Source of the DNA: Pogona vitticeps
Taxonomy: Eukaryota; Chordata; Lepidosauria; Squamata; Agamidae
DNA length: 64,000 bases
Direction: 5' to 3'
Assembly: GCF_051106095.1 (NCBI RefSeq)
Contig: NC_135785.1
Span: forward strand, 106,254,501-106,318,500
The notes beneath the pieces were generated by a model. The model was not told the origin of the DNA. It worked only from the letters and a program-made list of their open reading frames with translations, and did not search any database. Position numbers and translations under genes: made by a program. Below, one piece after another: positions 22,807 through 34,844 of the stretch (within the stretch, counting starts at the first letter, position 1; the number at the start of each line of letters is the position of its first letter).

Positions 22807-23127
22807 CAGGGGTCCCCAACCCCCAATCCATGGCCTGTCCGTGACCTTGGCCAGACCGGGCCATGGAGGAAGATCTCCCGCCCCCCGCACTCCCCCCCGC
22901 ACTCCCCCCACACAACCACCCATGCAGACCCTTTGTGCATGCATGTGAGTACACTCCCCCTCCATGAATGCCTCACCCCTTCACACATGTGCGCAAGTGC
23001 CTGCACACCTGCATGAGCAAGTGCCACCCCTTCATGCATGCGCACAAGCATGGGAGTGCCCCACCCCCTGCATATGGACCCCATCCCCCCAACTGGTCTG
23101 CAATGTCAAAAAGGTTGGGAATTACAG
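22807..23127. mobile_element. hAT non-autonomous element, 321 bp
   Basis: It begins CAGGGGTCCCCAACC and ends GGTTGGGAATTACAG, imperfect terminal inverted repeats of the common hAT-Charlie type. Perfect 8-bp target duplications CTATAGGG flank it at 22799-22806 and 23128-23135, diagnostic of hAT insertion. The interior is C-rich with CATGCATGTG-like repeats and no transposase. Confidence 0.92.
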
Positions 23128-23544
23128 CTATAGGGGGCACAATACTTGCCTTGCGTCAAGTGCTGACAACCTACACTATGCCACGACCAACTTCCTTGTC
23201 TGACCTCTTCCAGAGATCCCATTAGTTTTTTTCAATGCAATGGACAGCTAAAGCAAAAATGTCTAAGTGGGAGGCTGTTAATGTGGAAGTGAAGTTCCTC
23301 CAGGAAGTGCCATAGCAGTAAACAACTCCAGAGGTAGGGAAAAAATGAAACTACAAATTAACCACACCTCAGGGTGGGAACAAAAAGAACACCCCATCCC
23401 ACCCCACCCTCCAAAAAACAACTTAGGGAAAATAATGGATTTCATCACTGTTGTAACTGCTTCATCTAGAGAATGGGAAAAAGGCGGGTAAGACCAGGAT
23501 AGAGTCAAATATATTACAGAAAATAAATATGCCATCTGGAAGAT
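23128..23544. other. Unassigned sequence
   Basis: No gene or element is recognised. Confidence 0.4.
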
Positions 23545-23640
23545 CCCTCGGTTCTTTTATATTCATTCATTTGACTTTCATACCGCCCATCTGCCTACAA
23601 GACCACTCTGGGTGGTTTAGGATGTAACAGGTTGTAATAG
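23545..23640 (-). mobile_element. L2/SINE-type 3' end fragment
   Basis: Read on the minus strand it contains CCACCCAGAGTGGTCTTGTA, then AGATGGGCGGTATGAAAG and a degenerate ATGAATGAAT tail. This is the same tail type as 27330-27463 (GCCTAGAGTGGTCG...GGCAGGGTATAAAT). Confidence 0.55.
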
Positions 23641-24867
23641 ATTGACTTTGGATATTAGATGTCACAGCTTTGGAAGGAGAGAATTGTCTACTGCTCCACC
23701 TCAGGCAGCAAAGTAGCATGGGCCACTCGTGTTTGCAGACTTCTGATTCTTGTTAGATGCTTGCTTCCCCCTTCATGTTCCATCTTTGCAAAACTGTAAT
23801 AAAAGTGTGTCAAGCAAATTTTAATGAAGTATTCCTTCCACTATAAGGCTCAGAGACCTCACATATCAAATCTCCACGAACCACATTCCAGGAAATTCAA
23901 TCTCACATGAAGACGCCCACCAACAGAGAGAGAGAGAGAGAGAGAGAGGACAACTATATTGACCTTTTTCATTCTTTTAATTCCTTATCCCATGGGAACA
24001 TTAAGAAGAAAGAAGAATAACTCAAACACTATTTGGAAGAATAACTTCAAATCAATATATAATGTTGAACCTACAACATGTGCTGTTCAATGGGCATTTG
24101 CGTCCAAGTAACCTGATATTTTGTATCAATAAAAATAAAAAAGATGTTTTTATTCCTGTAAAAATACAATTACAGCAGCTCATGAGATCCACTCTCATTT
24201 AAAGCATGGGGCAGGGTCCAGCATTTTAAAAATGGAGTGGTTTCCCACATGAACTGTGGGGACACAGCACTGAGGGCCTTTTAAAGGAAATTGGAATGCC
24301 AGTTACTGATGGGTGCAAATTTTCAGAAATTTTTGTTAGTAACAGTTCATAGAGATTCACATACAGTATTTCTTTGTTTCTGAGACAGAAGGAACTTGTG
24401 ACTGAAGTCAAAAATAAGAAAAACTTGAAATTGACAAACTATCCAGGAGGACAGATTTGAATCCTGAACTTTTTTAGAATCAGGGGTTTCACTTCACCAT
24501 CTTTGTGCTGATTTTAGGTTAGTAACCTCTTGAGAAGCTCCAAATGTATAACACCTGCATGGCAGTATTTCTCAATGCTGAGAGATTATATGTATTGAAT
24601 TTATCCAGAAGAGCTGGAGGGGGATGTTTTCTTTCCAATTCATTCTTAAAGAATTTTCCCATATTTGCAAATGTAATTTTATTTGGAATGGAAAGAACTT
24701 GTGATTCAGATTTTTTTAAAAAATGTGGTTGAAATAGGAAACTTGTGTTCTGTTCAGGGGGATACATAACATTTGCAAGCGGGATGCTTTCCTGTTGCAC
24801 CATTGGCCATCAGAAACAAATCTGACGAATTTCTCCATCTCCAGTGATAATCCAATTTGTTGTAGGG
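23641..24867. other. Unassigned; (GA)n at 23931-23948
   Basis: Only a (GA)9 microsatellite is clear. The remainder is AT-rich and without recognised features. Confidence 0.45.
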
Positions 24868-24870
24868 ACT

Positions 24871-25209
24871 AGGTAAAGGTAAAGGTTCCCCTTGACATTT
24901 AGTCCAGTCATGTCTAACTCTAGGGGGTGGTGCTCATCCCTGTTTCCAAGCCATAGAGCCAGCGTTTGTCCGAAAACAGTTTCTGTGGCCACGTGGCCAA
25001 TGCGACTAGACACAAAATGCTGTTACCTTCCCACTGAGGTGGTACTTATTTATCTACTCACATTTTTACATGCTTTTGAACTGCTAGGTTGGCGGGAGTT
25101 GGGACAAGTGATGAGAGCTCACTCCGTCACGTGGATTCGATCTTATGACTGCTGGTCCTCTGACCTTGCAGCACAGAGGCTTCTGTGGTTTAACCCACAG
25201 CACCATATG
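24871..25209 (-). mobile_element. Sauria-type SINE
   Basis: This ~340-bp element runs on the minus strand. Its tRNA-like head is at the high-coordinate end (B-box-like GATCGAATCCACG near 25130-25142) and its tail at the low end (GGGGAACCTTTACC). The body has hallmark phrases seen here as GTTTCCAAGCCATAGAGCCA, CACGTGGCCAATGCGACTAG and CACTGAGGTGGTACTTATTT. Sauria SINEs are squamate-specific, tRNA-derived, and share their 3' end with BovB LINEs; TTTAGTCCAGTCATGTCTAA here parallels the BovB end at 10785. It is about 85-90% like the consensus as I remember it. The 111-codon plus frame across it is not a gene. Confidence 0.88.
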
Positions 25210-25999
25210 AGCCTAAATCTAAAATAAGAGAAGAAGCTTCTTTTAAACACCCATTAGTGCCCGTGCATGGTTTTTGAATTAGATTAAAAATCCAACACAG
25301 AAATCCCATTTGAGTGCACAATTGATTACTCAGTTTGAGATACTGAATACTTACGTTCCCAGCTGAGTCAGTTCTCAACTAGGAAACATTTTGCTGTGTA
25401 AATGTCAATAAACATTCCAGAGTAAGCAGGCACCTCTATGATTTTACTCCACAGAAAATCAAGCAGAGGTCTCCTTTCTGGATGCAACTTATTCCACTGT
25501 ACAACATTCTGCTGAACATATGTGATTGCTCTGGGGCAGCCTTACTACCAGACACAGTGAGACAGTTGTTTCAAGTATTTTTACAGCCCCTAAGCTATTC
25601 ATCCTGTGTTTCACAGGTTCTGTGAAGAGTAGAGCAGTGCATAACACCTGATCTAGCAATCTCTAACCTCACCCCACCCTGCTCCTGAATAAGGTATGAT
25701 GGAGGAGGCCAATGATGTGCTGCCAGTCCCTAACCCTTCACACTATGTGGGTGGAGTAGAAAGGGGTCGGAAAGCATCTCATGTTTGTGCTTCAGGCAGA
25801 GATAACCGCAGGTTTTCCCTTTGCTGACTAATCATATGTGGCCATTTTCCTAGAACAGGGACCACACTGGGCCCCCACAACACACTGGGGTTGCTAGTAT
25901 ATTGCCATGATTTTGTGCTGTGACAGCAGTGTGTGTGCGGGGGGGGGGGGGGCTGAGTAAAAACACCCCTACTTATCTCTTCAAGGACACAGCAAACCA
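25210..25999. other. Unassigned; G-run at 25938-25952
   Basis: A run of about 15 G residues is present. No gene is seen. Confidence 0.45.
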
Positions 26000-26039
26000 G
26001 GAATGCCCGGTGGGCCCGACAGGCGGGGTATAAATCAAA

Positions 26040-26083
<44 letters not shown>
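26000..26083 (+). repeat. Retroelement 3' tail with (AAAT)n
   Basis: CCGACAGGCGGGGTATAAATC leads into about 12 AAAT units. This is the same lead-in type as at 7130 and 27368. The minus frame with repeated LFIY residues is an artefact. Confidence 0.75.
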
Positions 26084-27329
26084 GCATACTTTGGTTTAAG
26101 TCTGCTATTTTCCTTTTAAGAGTGTGAATTTGCTTTAAAACGAGGCATGTACTCCTTACGCATCTTGGCCTCAAAAAGAAAGCGTAACTTTTTGCAACCA
26201 TTTTTATCACGATCTTGGTCGTGGCAGGGGCGTCATGGGGTATCACCAAAAAAAAAAAGCAAGAAAGCTTCCTATAACCCAGTTGGTGCCAACTCCTGAT
26301 CTGAATTCAGATTGCAAAAAAATCACATCAAATGAACATGTTGAAATGATTGAACATTAATTTTGGCCCAAGCCTTAGATGTGATCTTAGAAGAGCAACT
26401 ACATAATTTCTGATATAAATGTGCTTCCAGGATAAGGTACTTGGCCAAAAAGAGGAACAATGAAAATCATATTGAAATAGAACATAATGAGAGACAAATG
26501 CTCGGAAATAATTAGCCTGTTGTTTGCCGTTCTGTACCTTTGATGTGAACTACAAAGCATGCACTAAATGATGCTTCAGGAACCAAAGGACTCCAGGTTT
26601 ACCCTTGCCTTTCATCTTGGGGCATGAATGAGGCCTGACTATCTCTCAAGGAAGCCTCTAAAGATAAAATTCCATGGAAATTTAAGGGGCGGGGGGGGCA
26701 GATGAAGAAGGAAAGCAAACATGATGTTGGAAAGGTACCCTGCTGCCAGAGTATCTGCAATATGTTTACTTTTTTTAAATTTGCATTAATTTGTAGAATG
26801 GCTCTGGCATTGATCCAGTCATTGTAACTTTACACAAAGGGCTTAATTTGCACTTAAGCCAGCAAAATAGCTATTGCTGAAACATACCGCTCACCTTTGT
26901 ATAGGAATTTTAAAGTTACAAATGAAAGAGGGATTTCAGTGAAAAATGTTTTTGACAGTCCTAATTCCTGGCAAACTGTGGTTGATCACACTTAATTGAA
27001 ATTGTCCTGCCCATAGGAGGGCTTTGTGGTGGAGCTAGAGACAACATCCAGGAGTTTTTAGTGAGTCCAGCTGTGGAGTCCAGAGCAAAAGCAGTTAATG
27101 CACCCAACATGTTTTAGCTTAAAACTGTGGGAGCCACATCTTAAAACAGGGATGGGGACTGGATGGCCCTTTGGCTGTTGTCTAACTACAGTCTCATCAG
27201 TTATCATCACCCTCACTTAGCCAACACTTCAGGATGATGGGAGTTCAGCAACATTTGGAGGGTCATGTGCAACTTACCCTTGATTTAGTTGTTCAAGTCA
27301 TATATTGATGTTTTGGGTGAACATTGGAT
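26084..27329. other. Unassigned sequence
   Basis: No feature is recognised apart from short G-rich and A-rich runs. Confidence 0.4.
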
Positions 27330-27380
27330 CAACAAGGCCGCCTAGAGTGGTCGAAATGACTAGATAGGCAGGGTATAAAT

Positions 27381-27462
<82 letters not shown>

Positions 27463-27463
27463 A
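27330..27463 (+). repeat. Retroelement 3' tail with (CAA)n
   Basis: GGCCGCCTAGAGTGGTCG and AGATAGGCAGGGTATAAATA precede about 26 CAA units (27381-27461). The same tail type occurs inverted at 23545-23640. The poly-Leu minus frame is an artefact of the repeat. Confidence 0.8.
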
Positions 27464-28237
27464 CAAAGTTGAGCCAAAGCCTTACTCATAACGGACCTTT
27501 TGTCAAATGCATTATCTGTCACCCTTCCATTTGCACTTGAGGGCAATAGCAAAGGGACATCTTTCTGTGGGACCTTGATTTGGAGTTTCATTATACTTTC
27601 AATAATCTAAAATAATTCAGACTGTCTACAGTCTTTTCAAGGTGGCTGTCACTTATGCTGAAATGACTGTGTTCCAGGCACCAAAGGCTATACGTAATGC
27701 TATAGGGTGCCTGAGAACTTGATGGGTATACCTGATGCATTGGAAACTGGACATGACGTATAACTTGGACTTCACTCCACAGTCACCATTTGGAATGTTC
27801 ATTTGTGTAACTAACTCATTGATGCTGATGAATTATCAGCTGGGCAGCAGAGGGAAAAGAGACAGTATATCCAGATACTGTTTCAGGCCATACACATAGT
27901 AGGCAAGGACAAGACGTGGCTAGTTGGGTACAATGGTCTCCTCCGTGTGATAGATGGTATTTCTTCTTTAAAAATGTATCCTGCAAAGCCTACCATGTCA
28001 AGTCTTATGATCAGAGTTCAGAAAGTTACTCTTTTTTTTAATAAAAAGGGAATATGATGATATGCTGAAGTCATTCATAATTGAACAGTGGTATGATATA
28101 ATGTTCTGAGTCTCAGTTTTCCAAGGTCTTACCATCTGCTTTGTTTCAGGTATGTGTGAAATAGTATGGGGAATCATGGAAACCTGAGACACTCCACTCA
28201 CTAATGGTCAAGGTGTTGAATAGGATTCTCCTCAAAC
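27464..28237. other. Unassigned sequence
   Basis: Nothing identifiable. Confidence 0.4.
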
Positions 28238-28372
28238 CACTACCATTCACAAAGTGGCACTGCACAAGGGAAAATCCCAGAAGCTGACTCTTTTTTTTCT
28301 TCAGTTCATCACTTCTCACCCAAACACAAAGCCATTGTCAGGGCTGTTTTTCAACAAGTGTGAATGGTAGTG
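28238..28372. mobile_element. MITE (CACTACCATTCACA type), copy 1
   Basis: A 14-bp terminal inverted repeat CACTACCATTCACA / TGTGAATGGTAGTG bounds 135 bp. A second copy at 50302-50427 shares AGAAGCTGACTC and GTCAGGGCTGTTTTTC internally. Having two dispersed copies with the same ends confirms a mobile family. The superfamily is undetermined. Confidence 0.75.
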
Positions 28373-28619
28373 AGCAGAAGAGGGTATCCTGCAGACCACC
28401 TGCAGCTGCCATCGACGTTGTCAGTGTTGAGCCTTGCCTTTGCTGTGTAAAGCTTGGCATCCTTTTTCCTGCTGGCATTGTGGGCACGATATTTTGCAAC
28501 GATATTGGGCTATTTCCTGCCTTTTTGAATTATGGGTACAGAAGCACAATATCCTACATTCATAAACCAGCAGTTATTTAACAATGCATTTCCTGGCTTT
28601 TCAAAATGGGAGTTTAAAT
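28373..28619. other. Unassigned sequence
   Basis: No feature is recognised. Confidence 0.4.
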
Positions 28620-28867
28620 ATACATATGCTACCCACAAATCCAATCAGAAATTTCCCTCATATAGAATTCCCCAGTGGTCGAGGATTCCAGAAGATGAGC
28701 ATATGATCTGTGCTATGGTTGCTGGGAGAAGACAGAAGTGAGAACTACTTGGATGTGGCTATACTCTCTCTATGCCAAATTATTTTGAAAGGCTGTTTTC
28801 GACTTAATGAAATGGTGAAACAAAAGTGTGAGTAGGCACAACACATGCAGTGGAGACACATGCACAC

Positions 28868-29283
28868 TAGAGATGGGCATGAACCTCAGTTCATGCCATT
28901 TTGTGTTCACTTCCCCCACCCCTGCCAGCCCTCCCACTCACCGGACAGCAGTCTTTTCTCCTCATTTTCATGCAATTGTCCAGTTGCAGCAGGAGCACAG
29001 ATTTCCCTTCTCTGCCTCCTCCAGCAGCCACCCACTCATATGAGGAGGCAGGCCAGGGGTTCCTGCAGCACTGCCTTCAAGTGGGAGATTGCTGGAGAAA
29101 AGCACAGAAAGAATGTCTGTGTTCCTGCTGTGTCTGAATGATAACGTGAAGAGAGGAGAAAAGCAGTGCTCGGCTGCTGGTGAGTGGGGGAGCCAGCAGG
29201 GGGGGGGAGGAACGCCTGGCACCTGTGGTGCTAAGCTGATGAAGCAGCATGAATCTCCAAACCCAAGTTCATGCTAATCTCTA
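28868..29283. mobile_element. Palindromic MITE (TAGAGATGGGCATGAA type)
   Basis: Ends are TAGAGATGGGCATGAACC and AGTTCATGCTAATCTCTA, with inner palindromy around the phrase GTCCAGTTGCAGCAGGAGCA. A third relative with the same terminal phrase is at 31361-31874. It lies in the same place as the palindrome of copy A. Confidence 0.65.
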
Positions 29284-29840
29284 ATACATACCCTTTAACC
29301 TCTCCGTTCAAGTAATGTTGCCATGCCTGCTCCACCAAATACAGATTGGAAAGCCATGTTCCAATTTCATATCCCTTTCTTTGAGTTAGACAACCTGATG
29401 AAGAAAAGCTGTATTGGACCAAAATCTCTATGGACACATTGTGTGTATGTTTTCCAAAAGATGTCCCTTTGCTTTTTTGAAATTACAAAACAAAACAAAC
29501 AAATGAAAAACCAGAAGAGGTTGGAGTTAGCAAAGAATGTGACTGGAAAGCAAGGTCAAAATCATGCGTACTATATGAAGGAAGGATAGTGAAGAAAGAC
29601 AGGGAGCAAAATCATTTGAAATGTGGTGTTGGTACAGATACTTATGACAGCCAGAAAAGAAGAAAAGTGGATGCTCAATCAAGTAAAGCCTGAACTCTCA
29701 CTCAAGCAAAAATGAGAAGCTTTAGTCTATTGTACCATGTACATATAATAGAAATGTGAACATTCTAAATGACTGAACTATCTGCATAGCATTCTGACCA
29801 ATCAGAATGTCTCTGGTGTCATGAATTCTGTGTTTTAATC

Positions 29841-29976
29841 CAATGGTTTTCAAACTTGGGTTTCCAGATGTTCATGGACTGCAACTCCCAGAAATCCTGC
29901 TCAGCACAGCAAGTGGTGAAGGCTTCTGGAAACTGCAGTCCAAGAACATCTGGGATTCCCACTTTGAGAACCACTG
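29841..29976. mobile_element. hAT MITE with an empty-site counterpart in the window
   Basis: Ends CAATGGTTTTCAAACTTGGG and CCCACTTTGAGAACCACTG form imperfect inverted repeats. Perfect 8-bp duplications TTTTAATC flank it (29833-29840 and 29977-29984). The corresponding site in copy A, near 8969-8980, reads CTGTTTTAATCTATGA without the insert, proving that it arrived after the two copies separated. Related copies are at 31013-31151 and 33792-33920. Confidence 0.93.
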
Positions 29977-31012
29977 TTTTAATCTATGAGCATGAATGGA
30001 GCCTATGGCTGGACAGTGGTTTGGGGATCATCCAATTTAAAAATCATGTTAATCCCCATTACAATCTGTGCATCAGATCCATATTTTGCACCAAAGCCCT
30101 GTGCTGAAGGACCCTAATTTCTGTGGTGAGTCTATGGGTGCAAATAAGATCTATGATGTAACATTGGTTTAGGGAGGATAACATCTAAAAATCACATGAA
30201 ATCATTTGAATCCATATACCTATGAGTAAGCTGGGTAAAATGTGCTTTGAAATCATTCAAAGCTAGAAAGGGAAAAAACAGCAATTTTACAGCTTAAATG
30301 AGTGAGCATCTGTATATTATTATCAATTTTTAAAAATGTTTTATTTCACACTGAAGGCCATGGGAGGATTAAAAGAGACAGACATCTACCCTGTGGGATC
30401 ACTGGAGGCACATTCTGATTGGCCAGAATGCTAAGCTATGCAAATAGTTCCTTCGGAATTAGAAGTTATTTAAAAATAAGTGATTTCAGAGGCTTTAGGG
30501 GTAAAAAAAGCAGTAAAGGGTCTGAATTAGAGCCATGATTGGACCAAATCCTATGAATGAAGAAAAAGAGGTTAAAATGAATCCCCCCTGCCAGGTATGC
30601 AAATTTTGTCTTATCTTTGTTTTCCATCTATTTTCAATTAGCTCTAGCTAGAAGTTGCTTGCTTGTGCACAGGGGTACAACAGTGTTACTTTTTAAAAAT
30701 CACAACTCGAAACTCCTTTGCCCAAACATTTCCAAATGTGGCACAAGAGCAAGAGCAGACGTTCTGGTACATCCATGCCAAATTTGGTGCTGATGGGAGG
30801 TCCAGTTTCATAGTTCTAATTATTTGTTTGGGACACTCTCATCTTTTGATTTTCCTTGTAGAATCCTTTTTGCTCTGCTTCTGCAAAATATATGCATAAT
30901 TTCACTCTTAAATAGACTAGAAAGGGAGATGGCTTTGAAATGTATGGGATCTGTCCTCCTTTGCTGACTAATCTTTGTAATACATGTTCGATGGATTTGG
31001 AACTAGTAAATG

Positions 31013-31151
31013 TAGTGGTTCCAAATCTTATAAAAACCCAGGTGTTCTTGGACTGCAATTCCCAGAAGACTTCACTACCAGCCGTGCTGGCCATAGTTTC
31101 TGGGAGTTTTGGTCCAAGGACACCTGGATGTCCCAAGATTGAGAACAACTC
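31013..31151. mobile_element. hAT MITE, same family as 29841-29976
   Basis: It shares GTTCTTGGACTGCAATTCCC and GTCCAAGGACACCTGGATG-like inner arms and TAGTGGTTCC...GAGAACAACT ends. Target duplications are no longer clear, so it is older. Confidence 0.7.
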
Positions 31152-31360
31152 TCTAAAGAGAATAAACGGTTTCCAAGAAAGTACAGTGGAGCCTCCCCTG
31201 CAGAACATAGCCCACATCATTCACTGAGTTACTTTAAGATACTTTTAGGTAAAGCCAGAAGTGCCTTGACTTCATTTACTTAATACCTAAAGACAGCCAA
31301 GAAATAAATGGGAACATCTAACAAGAACTTCTCCAGAGCTTGGAACTAATATGTTACAGG

Positions 31361-31874
31361 TAAAGACGGGCATGAACCAAACTACAAACTGGGGGGAAAA
31401 AATCCAGGAACCAAGCTACTTCATGATTCAGTTTGTGCAACCTGTTTTGCTGATATGAAATGAAGCACCAAACTTTTTCCCACTTGCTGCTTCATTTCAC
31501 TTCAGCAAAATGGGTGCCCGCCTCCCCCCCCTTCCCACTGTTCCCATCACCTCCCTACCTGGTCCTGCTACATCCTCATCCTCTATCTTCAGAATCAGCG
31601 GACCGGTTTCCCTTCCACGAGCCAGGCTTGCTGTCTCTGTGCATGGGCCTGCCTATCAGTTGACCAGGGTGTTCAACCGGGGGTTGTGTGCATGCACACA
31701 GGAAGCTCCCAGGGTCCTGGTAAGTCACACCACACCACCATCACTACCATAATCATAATCACAATGCCAGCAGCACAATTAACCACTTCAGTTTTCCAAT
31801 TAGTTCGTGGAAGTCGGGGGTTAAACCTGAATCACAAACCACCTTTTTTTTTCAGTTTCATGCCCAGCTCTAAT
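31361..31874. mobile_element. Palindromic MITE (GGGCATGAA type)
   Basis: Starts AAAGACGGGCATGAACCAAA and ends CAGTTTCATGCCCAGCTCTA, an inverted pair. It has the same terminal phrase as 28868-29283. No coding capacity. Confidence 0.65.
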
Positions 31875-33791
31875 TCTAAGTAACAACATGACTTGCAATG
31901 TGACACTTGGGAGGTAGCAAGCTACAAATACATCTTGAAAAATCATGCAATAAATGTTTATATCATTACTTTCGAGTACTCTTCACTTGTCAGTTCCAGT
32001 GTTACTTTTCAGGTATTGTTTTGGGGATATTTTGAACATTTCTGCCATTTTCGCATGTTATGTGATTATTATTTTTTTTAAAAAAAGCAACTAAAATGTG
32101 TCCATAATGTTTTATTAGTACACATTGTTATTTTTCATTCATGAGCAGTGGGTAACAGACAAGAGACACCGACTTACTTTTTGAAAAAACAGCACCACCA
32201 TCAAAACTAATAGTTTTGTAATGACTTTTTGAAATGCTGCACTTCTCATTTTTGGCATAAGAATATAGCAACAACAAATTAAATACCTATCAAGATGGAA
32301 ACATCCAAAACCTACGTCCTGAGGCACTCCGCTCACTCTTTATAATGGTAGGTCTGGCCTGGAAAAGAAATAAGCTGTTTTGGAAGCCAAAATACAGAGC
32401 AGCATTAGCTGAGAAGATTCTTTTGGAACCTCATTAAGAGCTGGTTCATACATAACATTCTCAGTAGTTCAACACTTGACAACACTGGTGATTACCACTG
32501 GGAGTCCTGCTGTAAGATCAAAAGCATATATGTATAAGAATAGATATAGCATACAGATATATTCTATTCATTTATTCATAGATATGTGTCTATTCATATA
32601 AAACCTAACATTTTGCAGGTGAGAGATAGAATGTTCACATTAAAACAAAAATGAAGTAATTGGTCCAGCAGGAAGATTCTGCTGGCACAAACTTGAGTCT
32701 ATTTCCTCCACCCCACCACTGGTTAAATACAGCGAACACTTTTTAATTTAATTTTTATGAGAAAGAATGTGTCATAGTCCTATTGATAATATATTTTGAT
32801 TAGGGACTGCCTGCCCTATAAAGTACAGTGTCTAAAGTGAGGTGAAGTGATACAAAAGTGCTGTTCATATAATTTATCTGTGATGTCTCAGCCGCACAAT
32901 TCAGTGATCCCATAATGTCGTATTCATTCAGTAATAATAATGCATGTCTAAGATGACCACATGGGGCATGCTGAATCACTGTTAATAATCAAAGCTGGAT
33001 ATTATCTGAGGTGAGCGGAAGGATGGTAAATCATTATGAATGCAGTCCTTAAAAAAAAAATCCACTCAGTTCTCTCTGATTACTTGGCACTATGGGGAAA
33101 TTGTGTCACAGATCAAACCAAAGCAGGAAACAGCATAGGGTCACCTTTCTATTCAAAAAGAAAGAGTAAAGTGAAAAGTCTCAGTGGCCTATCTGCATTA
33201 ATAAATATGTGTTTTTATGAAGAATTTCATGACTTTGTCCTTCATTCTTCAGTGAATACAGAGATGTTGGTAGATAAAAGAATCCTAGAATGAAAATCTC
33301 TAAGGAAAATATTTTTGGTGAATTTTAGTTTAAAATGTCAGCTATACGCCAGGTCACACAAAATATACACTCACTCAATGGAATTTGGCTGGTAGGCAAA
33401 AAGGAAACAGAAAGAACAAGGAATAGTTATTCATGACAAATATTTGATTTGTAACATTAAAAGCTGCTCAATATGCCTGACAGACATAGATTATTCCTTT
33501 GTATCCAAAACTTCTGAATGTTTTAAATTTTTGTACGTTTCAGTCTGTTATATACTGCAGTTTTACAAGTATATACTTTGGATGATGAAAGGAGCTTTTA
33601 AATATATATAATTCGCCATCTGAAAGCACTTTCTGATGGATTTTGGTGACTTGTGACTATAATTAGGCTTACTTGTTGATTGGTCTAAATAAAGCAGTTT
33701 GGTTAGTTGGATTTGGGTATCAATGAAAAATCTAATTTATAGCTGGTGGAATCTCCAGGGGCTACAAGAAGAAAATGCTGTTGCTCTAAAG
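31875..33791. other. Unassigned sequence
   Basis: AT-rich sequence with no recognised gene or repeat. Confidence 0.4.
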
Positions 33792-33920
33792 CAGTCGTTT
33801 CCAACCTTGGGTCCCCAGATGTTCCTGGACTACAACTCCCAGAAGCCTTCACCACTAGCTGTGCTGGCTGGGATTTCTGGGAGCTGTAGTCCAAGAACGC
33901 CTGGGAACCCAAGATTGTGA
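33792..33920. mobile_element. hAT MITE, same family as 29841-29976
   Basis: Contains CCTTGGGTCCCCAGATGTTC and, inverted, GCCTGGGAACCCAAG, with ACTACAACTCCCAGAAGCC between. Both strands give overlapping mirror frames because the element is a palindrome. Confidence 0.75.
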
Positions 33921-34749
33921 TCAGAATGTAGAAAGCACAATGTTATAGCAAAAGCATTGCTATTAATCTTAATTAGAAAAATAATTCATTAACATTAATT
34001 GTTTCAATGAGAAAATGTAACATTAATTTATCATGTTAATAATTAGCAATATTTTAGTGACCCTTACATTAAAAAAAAGCACACGCAAAATTAAAATGCC
34101 TATAAAAAGAAAAAATGGTGAACCCTCTAGAAATTTACCCTCAAAGTTACAAATTTGAATAGTGTGGAACATTAATCATTGTTAAATTATTAATGTTGTT
34201 GATGTTACATAATTATAACAATTATAATAATTATGATGTTTAAAACCATTAGCTCTTCAATTTATAACAAATTATAGGTTAAAATTAATTCCTTGCTCTG
34301 GAGGGAAATGGTCTGTGTTACGACAATAACATTTGTCTGCTTGATTCCCTACTCTTGGGTATTAATTTTTAAACTTTCTGCATATACACCATAGATTTCC
34401 CTATCTTTCAAGAAATTGATCCTATAAGCTCTGTCCCCTATAGCTACTCACTGGTTGAGTTAATAATTCTCTTACAACCTACACCCAGCTTTTCCTGTTT
34501 CAGCCTTAATGTTACATTATCTGCTTGAAATGCTAGCAACTGAGCATATGTGAATTCTATCTGCTTTGATATGGACAAAGTCTTACAAATCAAAACCCAT
34601 CTGGTTTTGTAACCCATCCAATTTTATTTATATCTGAATATTTTAAAGAATAGTATGTACTTATATTTGTACCTATATATCCGACCTGTGATGAGGTATT
34701 GAAACTCCCCATCAATTACTACTCAATCTCCACTGATCGGCCTATAAGC
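33921..34749. other. Unassigned, very AT-rich sequence
   Basis: Dense ATTAAT/TTAATA content at 33960-34260. No gene is seen. Confidence 0.4.

Positions 34750-34844
<95 letters not shown>
34750..34844. repeat. (AAAT)n microsatellite
   Basis: About 23 AAAT units directly upstream of the CR1 remnant. The LFIY-repeat minus frame is an artefact. Confidence 0.95.

Larger units (their letters stand above)
28625..30894. repeat. Large unclassified dispersed repeat, copy B
   Basis: This is the partner of 7785-10452 in the same orientation, from CTACCCACAAATCCAATCAG to GCAAAATATATG. It is shorter because it holds about two units of the internal tandem and lacks the tRNA SINE, but it has gained an hAT element at 29841-29976. 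Small open frames within it carry no known domain. Confidence 0.7.

Noticed and set aside
32139-32336. Minus-strand SGVPQ-like start suggesting a LINE RT motif
   Set aside because: Only five residues match (SGVPQ); the following residues do not continue as an RT.
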